Origin: Parascedosporium putredinis
Lineage: Eukaryota > Ascomycota > Sordariomycetes > Microascales > Microascaceae
Reading direction: 5' to 3'
Length of the DNA: 64,000 nucleotides
Assembly: GCA_949357655.1 (NCBI GenBank)
Contig: CASHTG010000012.1
Coordinates: 3,720,001 to 3,784,000 of the forward strand
Part shown: one piece after another, positions 48,555 through 60,689 of the stretch
Numbering within the stretch: position 1 is the stretch's first letter
Layout of the letters: each line of letters starts with the position of its first letter
Notes under the pieces: generated by a model
What the model saw: only the letters and a program-made list of their open reading frames with translations
Databases searched by the model: none
What the model was told of the DNA's origin: nothing
Translations under genes and position numbers: made by a program

Positions 48555-51122
48555 CAAAAAGGACGGGGGGGTGCGCGATAAGCACTGGAATGGTTGGATC
48601 ATTATTCGCAAGAGACGGGGGTGAGTGACTCATTGTTAAGCCAGTTAAACTCATGGTCGAGATAGAGGCGTCGACTGACGTTTTCCTCTCCAAATGAGAG
48701 CAAAAAGAACGGTGCCTAGCTTCTAGACCAAGGGATAAAGGGTTCGCCGCTGGAAGCGTATGGAATGAGAAAACGAGACAAAACGGTGGCAGCGAGAGAT
48801 GGGAGCGGTAGAATTTGATGGGTGGTGGTTGAAGGGACCTTGGGGACCAATGCTAAACCACCCAAGACTAGTGACTTGAACGCTGCTATAGGAGATGCAC
48901 ACGGGCTTGATTATCCAGCTCTGGTGTGTTTGCCGGCTGGGATCGGCAGACCCGGGGAGGAGTGAGCGTGCTACGTCATCTGGAAGTGGATGTGAGCCAG
49001 TATTAGTTTCGCATCATCCTTGACCAATATTTTTGGGGGGCAGTTTCCGGACTTGTGGTCGAGGCAACATTCGTCCAGGACAAATTGCCCCTCTTTGCTA
49101 GAAGAGACTTCATTGTCTGCCTGGGTTTCAATTTTTCTTCTTCTTTCTTTTCCCCTTCCGCTCCAGCCCGCGACGAATTATGAGTGGTCCGACGGCGTGG
49201 TCCCTCACGGGAGATGCGACAGATTTGTCATCGGTGGAAGGCCGAGGAAGCCGCACGGAAGAGATTTCGAAATCCATTGCGGCCTAAACGAAGGCTTGCT
49301 ATTTTTACTCCCAGGATACACCAGAACGTTGCATGGCAGCGCCACACTAGAGAGTCGATGAAAGATTGAGCTCGATTCTTCCCGTCCCATCTAACTGGCG
49401 AGCACCGAAAGCACACAGCCACACCCGCTGTCACCGACGCCTCAGCTCCGGCCGGTAAGTCCTGAGCCCGGGACGCTGATTTGCCGGCTTGCGCACACCT
49501 GATGAACTCCAGCTCCGCCATCTAGGTGTGAGCGAGTCTTACGAAGTAGGTTAGCACCGTAGAGCTGGAAGTCCGCATACACCCGGCTATCTGGTGAATA
49601 TCGCACGCAACGTACCGATGCGATTAGCCACTCCAAGCTCCCGGGTTTGTGGCTGTTGAGCATTCGTTCTTCGAGACATCGCCTGTCCCGACCCGTCTGG
49701 CTTCATTGACTGATCGGGCATGCGAATACAGTCATTGCTTTCCCCGCCGCGCTCGTTTGAGCGGGCCGGTTGATTGACCATCTGTTTGTAAGACCTAAGC
49801 CCTGAGGCATTGCTTGAACAACTGAAGCATGCCACCCCTCTTCACCGTCGGTCGACACCACTTTGGCAACGGGGTCGCTATCAGCAATGCGAGAAGAGGG
49901 GCACTCCTCATTTGCATGCGCAATGCAGCCGGCATGTGTGTTGTGTGTGTGTATTGCTTTGTTTTCATGAGCCGATCACAGGGGTGTCCAATGCACACTC
50001 TGCTGTTCGACCGCTCTTTCGGCCTGGGGCCCTATCACGAATCCTGGCCGAAAACGGCAAGGCCAAGAGTGGAAAAATGACAGAAAAAAAAAGGAAAAAA
50101 ATAGGATAAGAAAATAAAAGCCTGAGAGGCAAGTCTTTGAGCCTTGCGAGAAACAATCTTGCGCCGCTGCACCACACAAAGGCGCAATAGGCCTTGTACG
50201 ACCGGTTTCTTCTCTCTTCCCCCTCTCCCCATGAGCACGACACCTGTGTGCTGTTCTGGGCATCACTGCATGTCTTGAGCCGGCCAGAGAGCCCTTTGGG
50301 CGAACCCTACCCTCACCAAAAGGGCAAAGGAAGAGAAGAGTGCTGGAAATTCGGGAGCTGCCAGGGGGCGGCAAACGGGAGGACGGAATATGTTACCGCC
50401 AGCCGTCTCTTGTCCACTGTCGCGGCACGCCCCTGTACACGCCCCTTCTGGGATGACAGCACTCCCTTTCCCGTGTGCCACAGCGCAGACGTTGATTAGG
50501 GAGTGCGCTAGTCTAGACTCAGCAGCATGCAAAATGCCTGGGCTGCGGTTCTTCCCCACCAGGTACCTGTACTTGCAAGCCTGGCATCTACCGCGCTTTC
50601 GGGTGCTTCAATGTTGTCTTGTCGAGTGCTTATGTCCTGCCGAATACTGACACCCAGCGAGGAAAAAAAAAAAAAACCGGCATGGGCAATGAGACCGAAA
50701 TGCAGACCGAGAAAATCGCTGTCGCAGGCTACGGCCCTTCCGTTGAATCGGTCGGAGAATATTGCAAAGCGATCGGAGAGCTTTTGATGGGGCTCACCTC
50801 GAGTGAGGTCACTTTTGATCAATATCTCCATCGCACAAGGAGGAGTATCCCTTTGAGAGCAGAAAATACAAGTGGGCCCTGCTAATGGCTACGGAAGGGG
50901 GATGGAACTTGAAGATATGGGGTAGCGAGGATAGGGGATTATTAGTCGGTCGACCTTTTCTTTTGCTCTTTTAACGAAGAGGGCTTTGTGGGGACAGGTC
51001 TCATCTCCAAATGATGGGAGCCCTCCACTACGTGGCCACACCGGACCGAGGCGTCGCGGACCTGACGGCAACTAGCCATCTAGCTCGATGGGGAGGACCT
51101 AGCCTCCATTGATTTTTATCGC

Positions 51123-51140
51123 GCGGGCTCCCGAGCCCGC
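51123..51140. repeat. GC-rich perfect hairpin
   Basis: GCGGGCTC-CC-GAGCCCGC: perfect 8-base arms with a 2-base tip, followed by TAATAG. It shares an 11-base core with the palindrome at 46271-46281. Confidence 0.85.
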
Positions 51141-54100
51141 TAATAGGTAATCTAAAGAGCCGATTGATTTCTAGCGCACCGGACAGCGGTTTCCTTACTT
51201 TTGGTTTGGTTTGGAGGGGGTTTCCTCCGGCTCACCTTCGAGTAGCGACTACCTGTATTTTAGGGGTTGTGACCATGGTCAGGGGAAAATATCTCTTCAA
51301 CAATTGATCCACGAATGCCAAAGTGTGAGTACCATCATTTAACAGGTTTTGCTTCAATTTTAGCAGCGGAGCCCTTCTATGACGTTGAAGCGCTAGATTT
51401 CCCAAACCAGCTCCCTGCACAGGCCTTTCAAAATCTTGGAAATGGTGAGGGGAGAGGAGGGGGAGTTTCGTGCCAAAACAAATTTGTGGGCGTTCATACG
51501 TCACCGCATCGTAATATGTGCCCTAAGCAATATCAATGTCAACTATTTGGCACTTACTGGTGTGGTGAGCGGGTGTGAGTGGCTATCCCGCCCCCGGATA
51601 CAGACGAAGCGAGAAAAAAAAAAAAACCACCCTCCATCAATGGGAGAGAGGGAGTTCAATGTTCTCGGAAATGGGCAGATGGAACCGGAATTTGGAAGAA
51701 TTCAGTGTGCGCCGAGAACAAGTGGGACACTGGCAGTCTGCCAGCAAAAGGCGGGAAATCGTAACCATTCCAAAACAACGGAAATGTAATCATTTGACCA
51801 AGATGGGACTAATAAAGTGCGTGCTTGGTCTCGAAAGCAACCTCGAAAAGGCGGAGCGGATTCGGGAATCCTCCCGTCCGAAACACAGGCTTAGCTACAG
51901 TCGATGTGTGTGGTCCTCTTTACACCGACGGGGGCGGAGAGCGTGCGCCAAAATGTATTATTAGTTTGGCGACTAACACGTATGCGCGCACATTTGACCA
52001 GGCCAGAGGGTAAAGAAACCCAACATGAACCTGACACAGAAAGGCAACAAGCACTTGAGGGACACGACGAGGGAAAGGGAAAGGTGGATGGCGCGGAGAA
52101 GGGAAGAGAAAAGGGGGGTTCTTTCTTCATAATGTTCAATGTTCTGTTGTGTAAAGCCCAAAACAGAACCACTTCACGCGGCCTCAGCACTAGGCCGCTC
52201 GCCAGCATAAACTTCGAGATGCAGCTGTATGCAAGGCTTGCCCATCCTCGCCATCCTGCGACGGAGCAACGGTATTGATCTTTACCGCAACTTCTGGGCT
52301 GGTCGGTCGAGAAAGTCGGTGAGCAGAGTTGCTTCGTGCGGACCCAAATTTCCCTGGGTGCGTTTTTTTGGTTTATCTTTGAAACATCAACCACCCGCCC
52401 TTTGGGGCCCGTAAATCCATTTATGCTGGACACGTCCGATCTCCAGATGCACCTGGAGATGCGAGGGTGAGGTGCCCACGCCTCCTGCTGCATCACACTT
52501 GCGGTCAGGGTGAGCCGGAAGAAGAGCCGGCGCAGGCATCTGATCGTGTTGCTTGGAGAGGAAACGGATGGCCTTTTACATTCACACCGGAGCAAAAATC
52601 TACCCTCTTATTTCTTCGTCTTGTTTCTCTTCAATGTTCTCTCTTATTTTCTTTGCTCCACTACCGAAAGCGGCGGGGGAGTGAGATCCGCTAGTTTAGA
52701 CACTGCTTGGGGTGAGTGAAGATGTTATTGAAGTCGGAGAGGGGAGAGGGAAAAAAGAAGAGAAAAAGAAAAAAACGGGAGAAAAAGAGAGGGAAACCAA
52801 AACAACCCGACGAGGACGCCCTTGTTTAAGCATCCACGGATGCGTGTACTCATCAAACCGCATGTCTTTAGCGACCATCTTTCGAAGTAGCTTTTCGTGA
52901 TACTTCGGAGAATAATGTTGTGCGAGCTTTTATCTTCACTTCTCTTTGGTAATAGTACGATATCAAAACGACCTTCTTTTCTTCTTCTTCTTTCTTTTTA
53001 CTCCATTAGAAAAAGGAACGCTCTATTGTTCGCTCCCTGCTGGTGATTTCGCAAGCTGAGCCAACCCCGAAAAAGGGCGCCAAATAGTTGAACAGAGAAG
53101 AGGCAGCCCGTTGATCGTTAACTGGGGTGCAAAGACGCTGATGACATTGATCTCTGGACCTCTCCGTTCCCTTTGAAAGGGATTGGTCAGGTCTCGTGGG
53201 CCAGGCCAGGCTAGCTTATTCTGAGGAGGAGACTCTTGCCTCCAAACTGACCTACCCCGTATTATTACTTGTCGATGGATGCTTGCGACGTGTTCGCCGT
53301 GGCCCAATCGGCAGAGGGGGTGTGATGGGGCAGGAGTCCGCCTCGAGCCCAACCAGCCAGCCAGAGCTCTTCTCTCTGCCGTCGGTGTCTCCCATCGGAC
53401 ATCAGTGCATTTCTGACTGCTTGGGATTGGATCCCAATACATTGAATAGGCATATTGGTGTCATGGAATCACGTTCACTGTGACTCACCCTCAACTCCCG
53501 AACGACCACGGCGATGAGGATCGAGCCTGCTCGAGGAATTCACGTCTGCTCTTTGGCTACAGACGTCGAGTGGGGAAAAAGTTGGAAAGAGAAGAAAAAG
53601 AAAAAAGGAAGAAAGAAATCCGTGAGCCATCCAGACCCATGATGGAATGCTTCCATTGACGGGGGTGTAGTATTGTGTGCTGCCGTGCGTGCACGCACAC
53701 CAAAGGGCGTATTGTCTCGGCGGTTGATTTTAGAGGAAGAGACTGGAACAGTCCCCACTCGTCTTCTGTGGGTATAATTTATCAATGTGGAGTGCGAAAA
53801 ACGAACCTGGCCCGTCCAAAGGGGTGTGTCTCTGTTAGGGTGAAAAATTTTCTTTCCCTTTTTCAGATGGATCAATCTTGCCAGATCCAGTTCCCCATGC
53901 TTTTATCAATACGGAGTTGCTCATTCTTCTGGGTTGGAGCTGGAATGCCAACCATTCAGCCCAGGAATACTAGGGTGAGCGGAACCTACCCTGTCCTGGG
54001 CAAACGAGACCATGGAACTGATCAATCGATCCGCTGGAATCAGCGCTCGAGAACTGAATGGTGGTAGAACTTGATGGTTGGCAAGGGGGAGTTTAAATAG

Positions 54101-55246
54101 CACGGATAATCTAGTGTAGAGAGGTTTGGAATGGCACGGTCTCGCGAATGAGGGACAGCCGTCGTCATATTTGCTAAATTTCCCTTTTTTTTTTTTTTCG
54201 GATGGAATCACAACAGACGCAGGGCTATCGAATGGGATCAAGCTCATGGCGTCCAGGAAGGGAGACAAGGTGGGGAAGACGGTGACGAGAATTGATTCGA
54301 TCAACCTTCCCCTTTACATGTAGCTCGCCGGAGAAGAGAGCCACCACGCCCTCCGAAGAGGAGGGTGCGGGCTTCATCGCGTGCAAAAGACCTCGCATTT
54401 TGGTGCTCGTTTGCCTCTTGTTCGCTCTTGAGGAGACGGACGGATAACAAGGTCTCGCTCTTCGTTTTCAGGTGTGTGAGTGTTGTGGCTGGTTCGCGCA
54501 GGGGACGGGGGAGAACAGAACAGGGTGTTTCCTTCCTCAAGTTTCCACGCTAATCGTACTAGCGCGCTCTTCGCTGAGGAAGAGCCACCCCCCTCAACCG
54601 AGGCGTTGTGGTCTTCACACACTTGCACATAAAGGAAGGGTATTAAGAGATAACACAGTGCGCAGAAACGACCAGACCCTGAGCGGAAAGCCGTCTCTCA
54701 TGTCATGGAGAGGTGGAGGACACAAGTGCAATCCGAGAGGGCGAAGAGGAGAGCTTCGAGAACGCCGCGGATCAGAGGTACCAGGTGTAGTAGGGAGGGC
54801 GAAGAAGAGATGCACGACGCGCATGTTTAGGGCTCGCATGCTGCTTGGATAGAGGAGGCCGAGCTTTGATAAGGTTGAAACGACGAGGATTAAAAGGGCC
54901 AGCTGGGCGACAGTTCCATTCCATGCGAGGCCATGTCGGGCGGGCGGTTTTGCAGCAAAGGTGAACATGGAGTCTCGGTGAGAAGAAAATCTCCCGATTG
55001 GATTGGCCGGGTGACTCAGCGCTTTGAAGTTTTGCCAAGCTGAGAAGATTTCGCCGTCCTCAGTGGCTCCGGTCAAGTGACACCAACTATCAGAGAGCGA
55101 TCCATTGGGCCAGTCTTCATCGATAACTACACGAATAAATAATACTTCGTGCTTTGCAAGGATTTGAACAAATCGTCCGCAGCCGTGTTAGAGGATCAGA
55201 GCTTGCGAGGCGCTAATGGTCCAGGCAGCACTGAGCGAGCCATCTG

Positions 55247-55286
55247 GAATTGATCGAATGGAATGGATACTGGATTCCATCAATTC
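55247..55286. repeat. Bulged inverted repeat
   Basis: GAATTGAT (55247-55254) plus GGAAT (55260-55264) pair with ATTCC plus ATCAATTC (55274-55286), leaving a 5-base bulge and a 9-base loop. Confidence 0.75.
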
Positions 55287-55417
55287 AAATGATCAGGGCC
55301 CCTCCTGGTATCATCGCAATCGATCAACTAACCACATTGGGACGTTAGCGGCCGAGCCGCTGGAAGCTCTCGAACACTGGGGTGGGAAAACGTGGGTTTC
55401 GGGCTGGGAAATGTGCT

Positions 55418-55449
55418 GGAACATTGAATTGATGACCATTCAATGTTCC
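55418..55449. repeat. Perfect 12-bp inverted repeat
   Basis: GGAACATTGAAT (55418-55429), loop TGATGACC, ATTCAATGTTCC (55438-55449). Arms are perfectly complementary and each contains the recurrent 9-mer TTCAATGTT. Confidence 0.9.
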
Positions 55450-55675
55450 ATTACGCAGGGCCGCTGATCTCGACGTCAGGGATGCGCTAAGCCCCAGAAG
55501 GTACCCGCAGTCCTTTGCCAGAGCCACTGGACTGGGACTGGATCAATCAATGGAGCCCCGTCCGGTACGGGACATTTACAGCACGAGTTCAAATGCACCT
55601 GTTCGCTGGGCCTTTACAAGGGTCGCCGTGCGAGGAAAGGCAAAGGGAACAAACGAATTGAAGGATCGATCAATC

Positions 55676-55689
55676 ATCCATTAATGGAT
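55676..55689. repeat. Perfect 14-bp palindrome
   Basis: ATCCATTAATGGAT, self-complementary over all 14 bases and flanked by ATC and TGAT, which extend the symmetry imperfectly. Confidence 0.85.
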
Positions 55690-58600
55690 TGATGTATTTT
55701 GTGGTCTGGTCTTCGTGCAGTGATGGCAGGCGAGTGTCGTCGACTCACTGAATGAGGAGTGCGATGGCCTGCTTTCCTTATCTTCGCCAAGGGAATGTGC
55801 CCTTCAGTTCTCTCCTGGTCGGGCGCTGAAACAAAACATGGGTCTTTGAGTCAGGGTGGACATCCGACACGGCCGAGTGCGCAAAATATTTCGTCGAATG
55901 GTGAGACCTGGGCTCGTGCCTCCGTTGAGTACATTAACCGCGCAGTCAAACGGTTGATGAGGGTGCCCAGAACCCTTCCACAGCAGGACCTATTCTTGTA
56001 CTTGCGGGTATTATTGATCATCGCCGGCTCCGATGATGAACAACCTCTAGGCTTTTTGATAAAGGGAGGGATATCGTGATACAGAAATATTGGCCGGCGG
56101 GGATTGATTTGTGCTCCCTCACGAGCATTGCTAATTGATGTTGTGCAACGGAGCATCGTTGAACGCCCTTACTCGCTGAGACCGGGTTGTCCGGGGCTTA
56201 GTGGACGCACTGAGCTTCAGTTGGAGGGCAATTAATCTGCGAGGTCGTCTGCTGGGGCCGTGCATGTGACGATGAACCATCTCTCAAGCCGCGTGAACAG
56301 GTTCGAATACTCGTTTGTGAGAGACATAATCACGCCGCATAAATTTTTAGGACCTGCCCGTCGCCCGCCAAACGAGGAGGCATGGGAAATCCAATAATAC
56401 CCATCGAGATCAAGGCGGATAGATCAATCCTCATCTGCGCGACACCTTCCCTGAAGAGAAAAACGGCCGTGTTTCTCTTCGGCTTTTACCGAGCCCATCC
56501 GTCATTTCTTCGGTGGGCAGGAGGAAATTTCTGTCCGGCGTAAATGATACCCATATCCATGCTTGTACCCGCGAGCATTCATGGTCAATCTAGGCACCAG
56601 CTCAACAGTTATGCCAGCGTCGATCCCCCGGGACCCTCGCGAAGAGGATGGACAACCACGGCACCATGGTCTAAGGTCGAAGGTGTCACTCGCCGGAAAT
56701 GAAGTCGTCGGGGATCGATCTAGGCGTGTACTTGTAGATACTAGACACTTGTATTGTTGGCTGAAAACGAAGGAAAAAGCCAAGCCCTCCCCCTCGGTCT
56801 TTGCTTTTCGCCTGTCCTGGAATGTGAGTTTAGTTCGGGTCGTCTTCCTGCTTGCCCTGGATCTTCGCTTTTCACCCCCTTCTTCTTTCCCCAAGTCGGC
56901 CCCTATTTTTCTCTCGTCTTTCGCGGAACTTTCGCGTAGGATGTAAAAGAAGGAAAAACAGAGGGAATGGGGAGAGTAAAACGGGAAGACATCATATTGA
57001 ACTTTCGCTGCAAACCGGGACTCTTTCATCAGGAGCCATGATTATTAGTGGCGGTAAAATCAATTTGACCCATGGCTGCTCACTCGTGGTGCCCCAACCA
57101 CCTCTCACCTCGGTCAACGGCATCTGATGCCCTTGTTTCCGATGCCCTCACCTCTTCACCTCCCATGCACCATCCTGGTCTCGCATGCACGGCTGTGCAC
57201 GGCTGGCGCCCTAAGTCTCAATGGCAGTACCGTTGACTGCCAATATCGCTTGGGCATATACCTCGACTCTTCACAGTGATTTAATCAACGGCTATGTCAC
57301 TCCCGGGAATGTTCAGGGAGTGTGGCTCCAACTTTACCCTGCTCCGTCCATACCCCGGCCCATCCTTGGACCTTTCTTAGGCCGTCCCAAGAAAAGAAAC
57401 CTTTAATATTACTTCTAATACAACTCAGAAGAAAATTTTTCCTTGTCGTGTTCTCGTTCCTTCTGTGCAGGTTGTGCAAGGGAGTGATCCCCTGTCGCTC
57501 TCCTCCCAGGAACGAGAGCGACACCATCGAACGGACAAGAGACGGGACAAAATCACTGTCTCAAAAATTTGTGTTCCGTCTGCCTTGTTTCCCGCCCCGA
57601 ATCATAAACAACATCTCGTCTGCCAAACGCGTGCCTGCCGCCTGGGGAGGCGGCCTCTTTTTACTGTTCGAGTTATTAGCCATATTTTTTTCTTTTACCT
57701 TCCCTTTTCCTTCAAGTCTTGGGGCCAATTTCTGGGTTCGACTCTATCTCTCTTTCGCGGATTGTGTCTGTTGGTATGTGCAACAGGGGAAAGCAAGCAA
57801 ACCGTTGGGTGGAAGTGTGTAGTAGGAGGGTGTCATTTCGCTTGCAATCTAGACAGACGAACGACCTCAATGCGAGCTCTCCGCATCCAAAACGGACTCG
57901 TTCGGTACATTTCTCTCTTCTTGAGCAAGAGCACGATTGCCGGTAGAGATCTGTAGGTTTCTGTGTTTCTTATCGAATTGAGGTGCTCATCTGCGCTTCT
58001 CGGGCCATGGAGTTTCGGTTCGACTTCTTTCCCTCATTCAGCACAGGAGTGCGATTGAAGCCCAGAGATTTAGGAAATAGGGTATGACGAGTAGAGGGAG
58101 GGCCCGGGCCAGGGCCAGGCTTCACCGAACAGGGGTACCCTTCAGGTGAAATCACCATTTTCCGTCTGCAATTTCCCACATTACCACCCCGAATATCAAA
58201 CCACGCCCCCCTTTCTGGATCTGCGCTGCTCACCTCTCAATCGCGCACACGACAACACGAGACCAGCTTTTGTCGGTTGTGAAAATTCCGAAGAAAGAAG
58301 TTTTCTTTTTCGCTTGTTCCCTGCCTTGACAACCCTCTTTTGCGAAGAAAAGGCGCGTAAACGGACGCATTTGGCCTTCTACCATTTTGGATTCTGGAAG
58401 AGGGAGAGTAGGTATGTGGACATAATGAACTCTCGGGTGACCCCTGAATCGGTGGTCATCAATTTATTCACAAGTTCGCTGTGTGAGTAACGCCAGGCGT
58501 GATGAACACTTTAAAGAGACTATAGTACGAGTATATTGACAACACACTGTGTGTCCAGAAGAGTGCTGGGAGAAAGGGCGAAAGGGTCGAGTTCTGATAG

Positions 58601-59444
58601 GGTGGCTGGGAAAGACTTGACTCAGGTATGGTGCTACGTCATTAGAGCCACCCCTTGGCTGGATTTGGTCGGAGCGATGCCAGATTAAGATACCCCCTCT
58701 CCCTTGCCACCCCCTGGCCTGCTCGAGATGGGTGCAGGGGCGTTTGCTCAGATGGAAAGGGCAAGGGGTGTGGATGAATGTAACCCTGGCTCCGACCAGC
58801 TTTTATCAAGTAGCGGTACTTGGCACGAGTGTAGAGGCTTCTAGTCGCCTGCTCGTACCGTCTCGTTTCCCACCCCCTTCTTCTTGCTCTTCTGCCAGTA
58901 TAACTAGGTGAACTTCCCACACACACAGTTCGTCGGCCTCCTTTTTCTCTTCCTCCTTCTATATCCCCTTTGGCCTTTGCCAATTGACTAAGCTTCTACT
59001 CAACATTATATATCATCTCAGGCTTGATTTGGCTTCATCGCCTTCGCCTTAACATTTCCACCACATCCGCCGATACTGTGCTACTCGTTGCCAGTATCTT
59101 CCACAAGCTTCGTCGATTCTTCCAGCAGATTCGACAGCCCTCGTCCACTCAAGGACTCACCTTCACACACAACCCTTTGACATGTTGACTTTCGGAACGC
59201 CACTCTTCCCTCCTCCCTCCGACGACGTACAACGGTGACTTGATTCACCGATCTTTCGCGCTTCCTCTCACCAAAGGCGCGACAATTTTGCTTAGTTTGG
59301 TACAATATTAGCATCAGACATACAACGGCGATACGAGCACAACAACTTGTCCTTCAAACTCCTCCCCTCTCTCCCTCCATCTCCTCCCCTCAAAATCTCT
59401 TTAGACTTATTCCTGATCGCGCGCGGCGGAATATCCACACGAGA

Positions 59445-60689
59445 ATGTCCGGCAGCTTCTCTCCATACTCGAGGCGTGGTTACCCCGACGAGCCTGTGCC
59501 TCCTCCATACTACACTCCAAGCCCAACGCCGTCCCCTCGGCACAGCTCCTACATGTATAGCCAACCTTCCTACCCGCCACGACCTGCGACGCGGGCGCAC
59601 TTTCGAACGACGAGCAATGCCTTCGTCGAGACATCTTCGCGACCTCCTGCGGCCTCGCCCCGGTACACGAGCGATGGTTTCTATGCCACCAAGACCGATG
59701 TGAGTAAAGATCGTCTTTCGTCAGCTTTTTCCTCCCAAAGCCCGCAATCTTCTCGCGTCTGGGTCTTTCAAGAAGTCGAATCGAGACAATGCTCGTCGCC
59801 CGAAATGTATCCCGTCGGGGGTGATGTCCAATACTTTTTTCTCCCGAGAAAGGCTGGAGGTCGTCCATTTTTGTGCAGCCTCACGCCAGTGGTGCCAAGG
59901 GCGAGCGACGGGCGAGGAGGAGAGCAAGTGTCGCGGAGGACGATTGGGTACGGGGACGAAATCGCCGAGTCAGACGACTAACCCCATGAAGGGCGGTTAT
60001 GCAGGCTTCCACACTGAGCAGGGCTTCGACGACGCACGTCTGCCCCGACAGCCTACAAAGCAACGACGCTCGTCCATGTCGACGCCCCAACGACCCTCTA
60101 CCGCCCGTCCATCGAGCTCCCACAAGCCCGTCCCACTCAAGGCGAGGGTAGCTACAGAGGTGGATAGACAGAAGCATAGGATCCCCCAGGGTTACTCATT
60201 GAAGAACTGGGATCCTTCTGAACCACCCATCTTGCTGCTCGGCTCGGTTTTCGACGCGAACTCTCTGGGCAAATGGATTTATGACTGGACGACTTATCAT
60301 CTCGGGCCCAACAACGAACTGTCCGAGATGGCGGGTGAACTCTGGCTCCTGCTCATCCAGTTCTCGGGCAAGCTCAAGGGCGCCGAGGACGTGGTTGCAA
60401 AGGTCCGTGACCCCAAGAGGCGTGAAGTCCTCGAGGACTTCATTGAAGCTGGTGCTCGCCTTTCGGAGCGTCTTGGCGACCTCCTGAAGGCGTGCGAGGC
60501 CCCATGCTCCGCGCGAGCAAGAAGAATGGGACTGGCCTCGGAAAGAATGCTGGCGTCGAGTTTGTGGAGACCCTCTTCGGTCGTGACCGCGAACTTGAGC
60601 GCACAGAACGCTTCATGTCCTCTCTCGAGCTGTACATCAAGAGGTTCAAGGCCAACTGTGATGAGATCCTTAAGCACCCTACCAGGTAA
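59445..60689 (+). CDS. Conserved fungal protein of unknown function (annotated as 'vegetative cell wall protein gp1'-like in relatives)
   Basis: The N-terminus from 59445 is low-complexity, rich in S, P and Y (MSGSFSPYSRRGYPDE), then a linker, then a well-conserved domain: HRIPQGYSLKNWDPSEPPIL, LLGSVFDANSLGKWIYDWT, ELSEMAGELWLLLIQFSGKL, NAGVEFVETLFGRDRELERT, FKANCDEILKHPTR. I recall this block from ascomycete proteins given the gp1-like name; the function is unknown and the name is not evidence of a wall role. No signal peptide is seen. Exon 1 probably ends at 59698 before GTGAGT; the acceptor is uncertain, with GCAG at about 60002 before GFHTEQGF as one candidate. A C4 run at 60494-60497 is one base short (CEAP/MLRASKKN). 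The stop at 60687-60689 overlaps a possible GTAAAG donor, so a further 3' exon is possible. Confidence 0.75.

Larger units (their letters stand above)
47701..59444. other. Second part of the gene-poor region, upstream of the gene at 59.4 kb
   Basis: No gene is recognised over 11.7 kb. The longest open frame (51891-52595, minus, 234 codons) has no domain-like features. Between 50.6 and 55.5 kb the 9-mer TTCAATGTT (either strand) occurs six times. Three palindromic or hairpin sequences sit within 450 bases at 55.25-55.69 kb. The final ~500 bases before 59445 are C/T-rich and read as promoter and leader. Confidence 0.5.

Noticed and set aside
51123..51150. Helitron 3' terminus
   Set aside because: The hairpin is right, but the following bases do not place a CTRR end before a T at the usual spacing, and no matching 5' end or Rep/helicase gene is present.
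51891..52595. Minus-strand open frame of 234 codons
   Set aside because: No domain-like pattern or splice context, and part overlaps low-complexity purine-rich DNA. Most likely a chance open frame.
1482..60689. Reading the broken genes as pseudogenes or a decaying chromosome segment
   Set aside because: Breaks are all one-base homopolymer deficits. There are no other disabling changes, active-site residues are intact, and housekeeping genes are equally affected.
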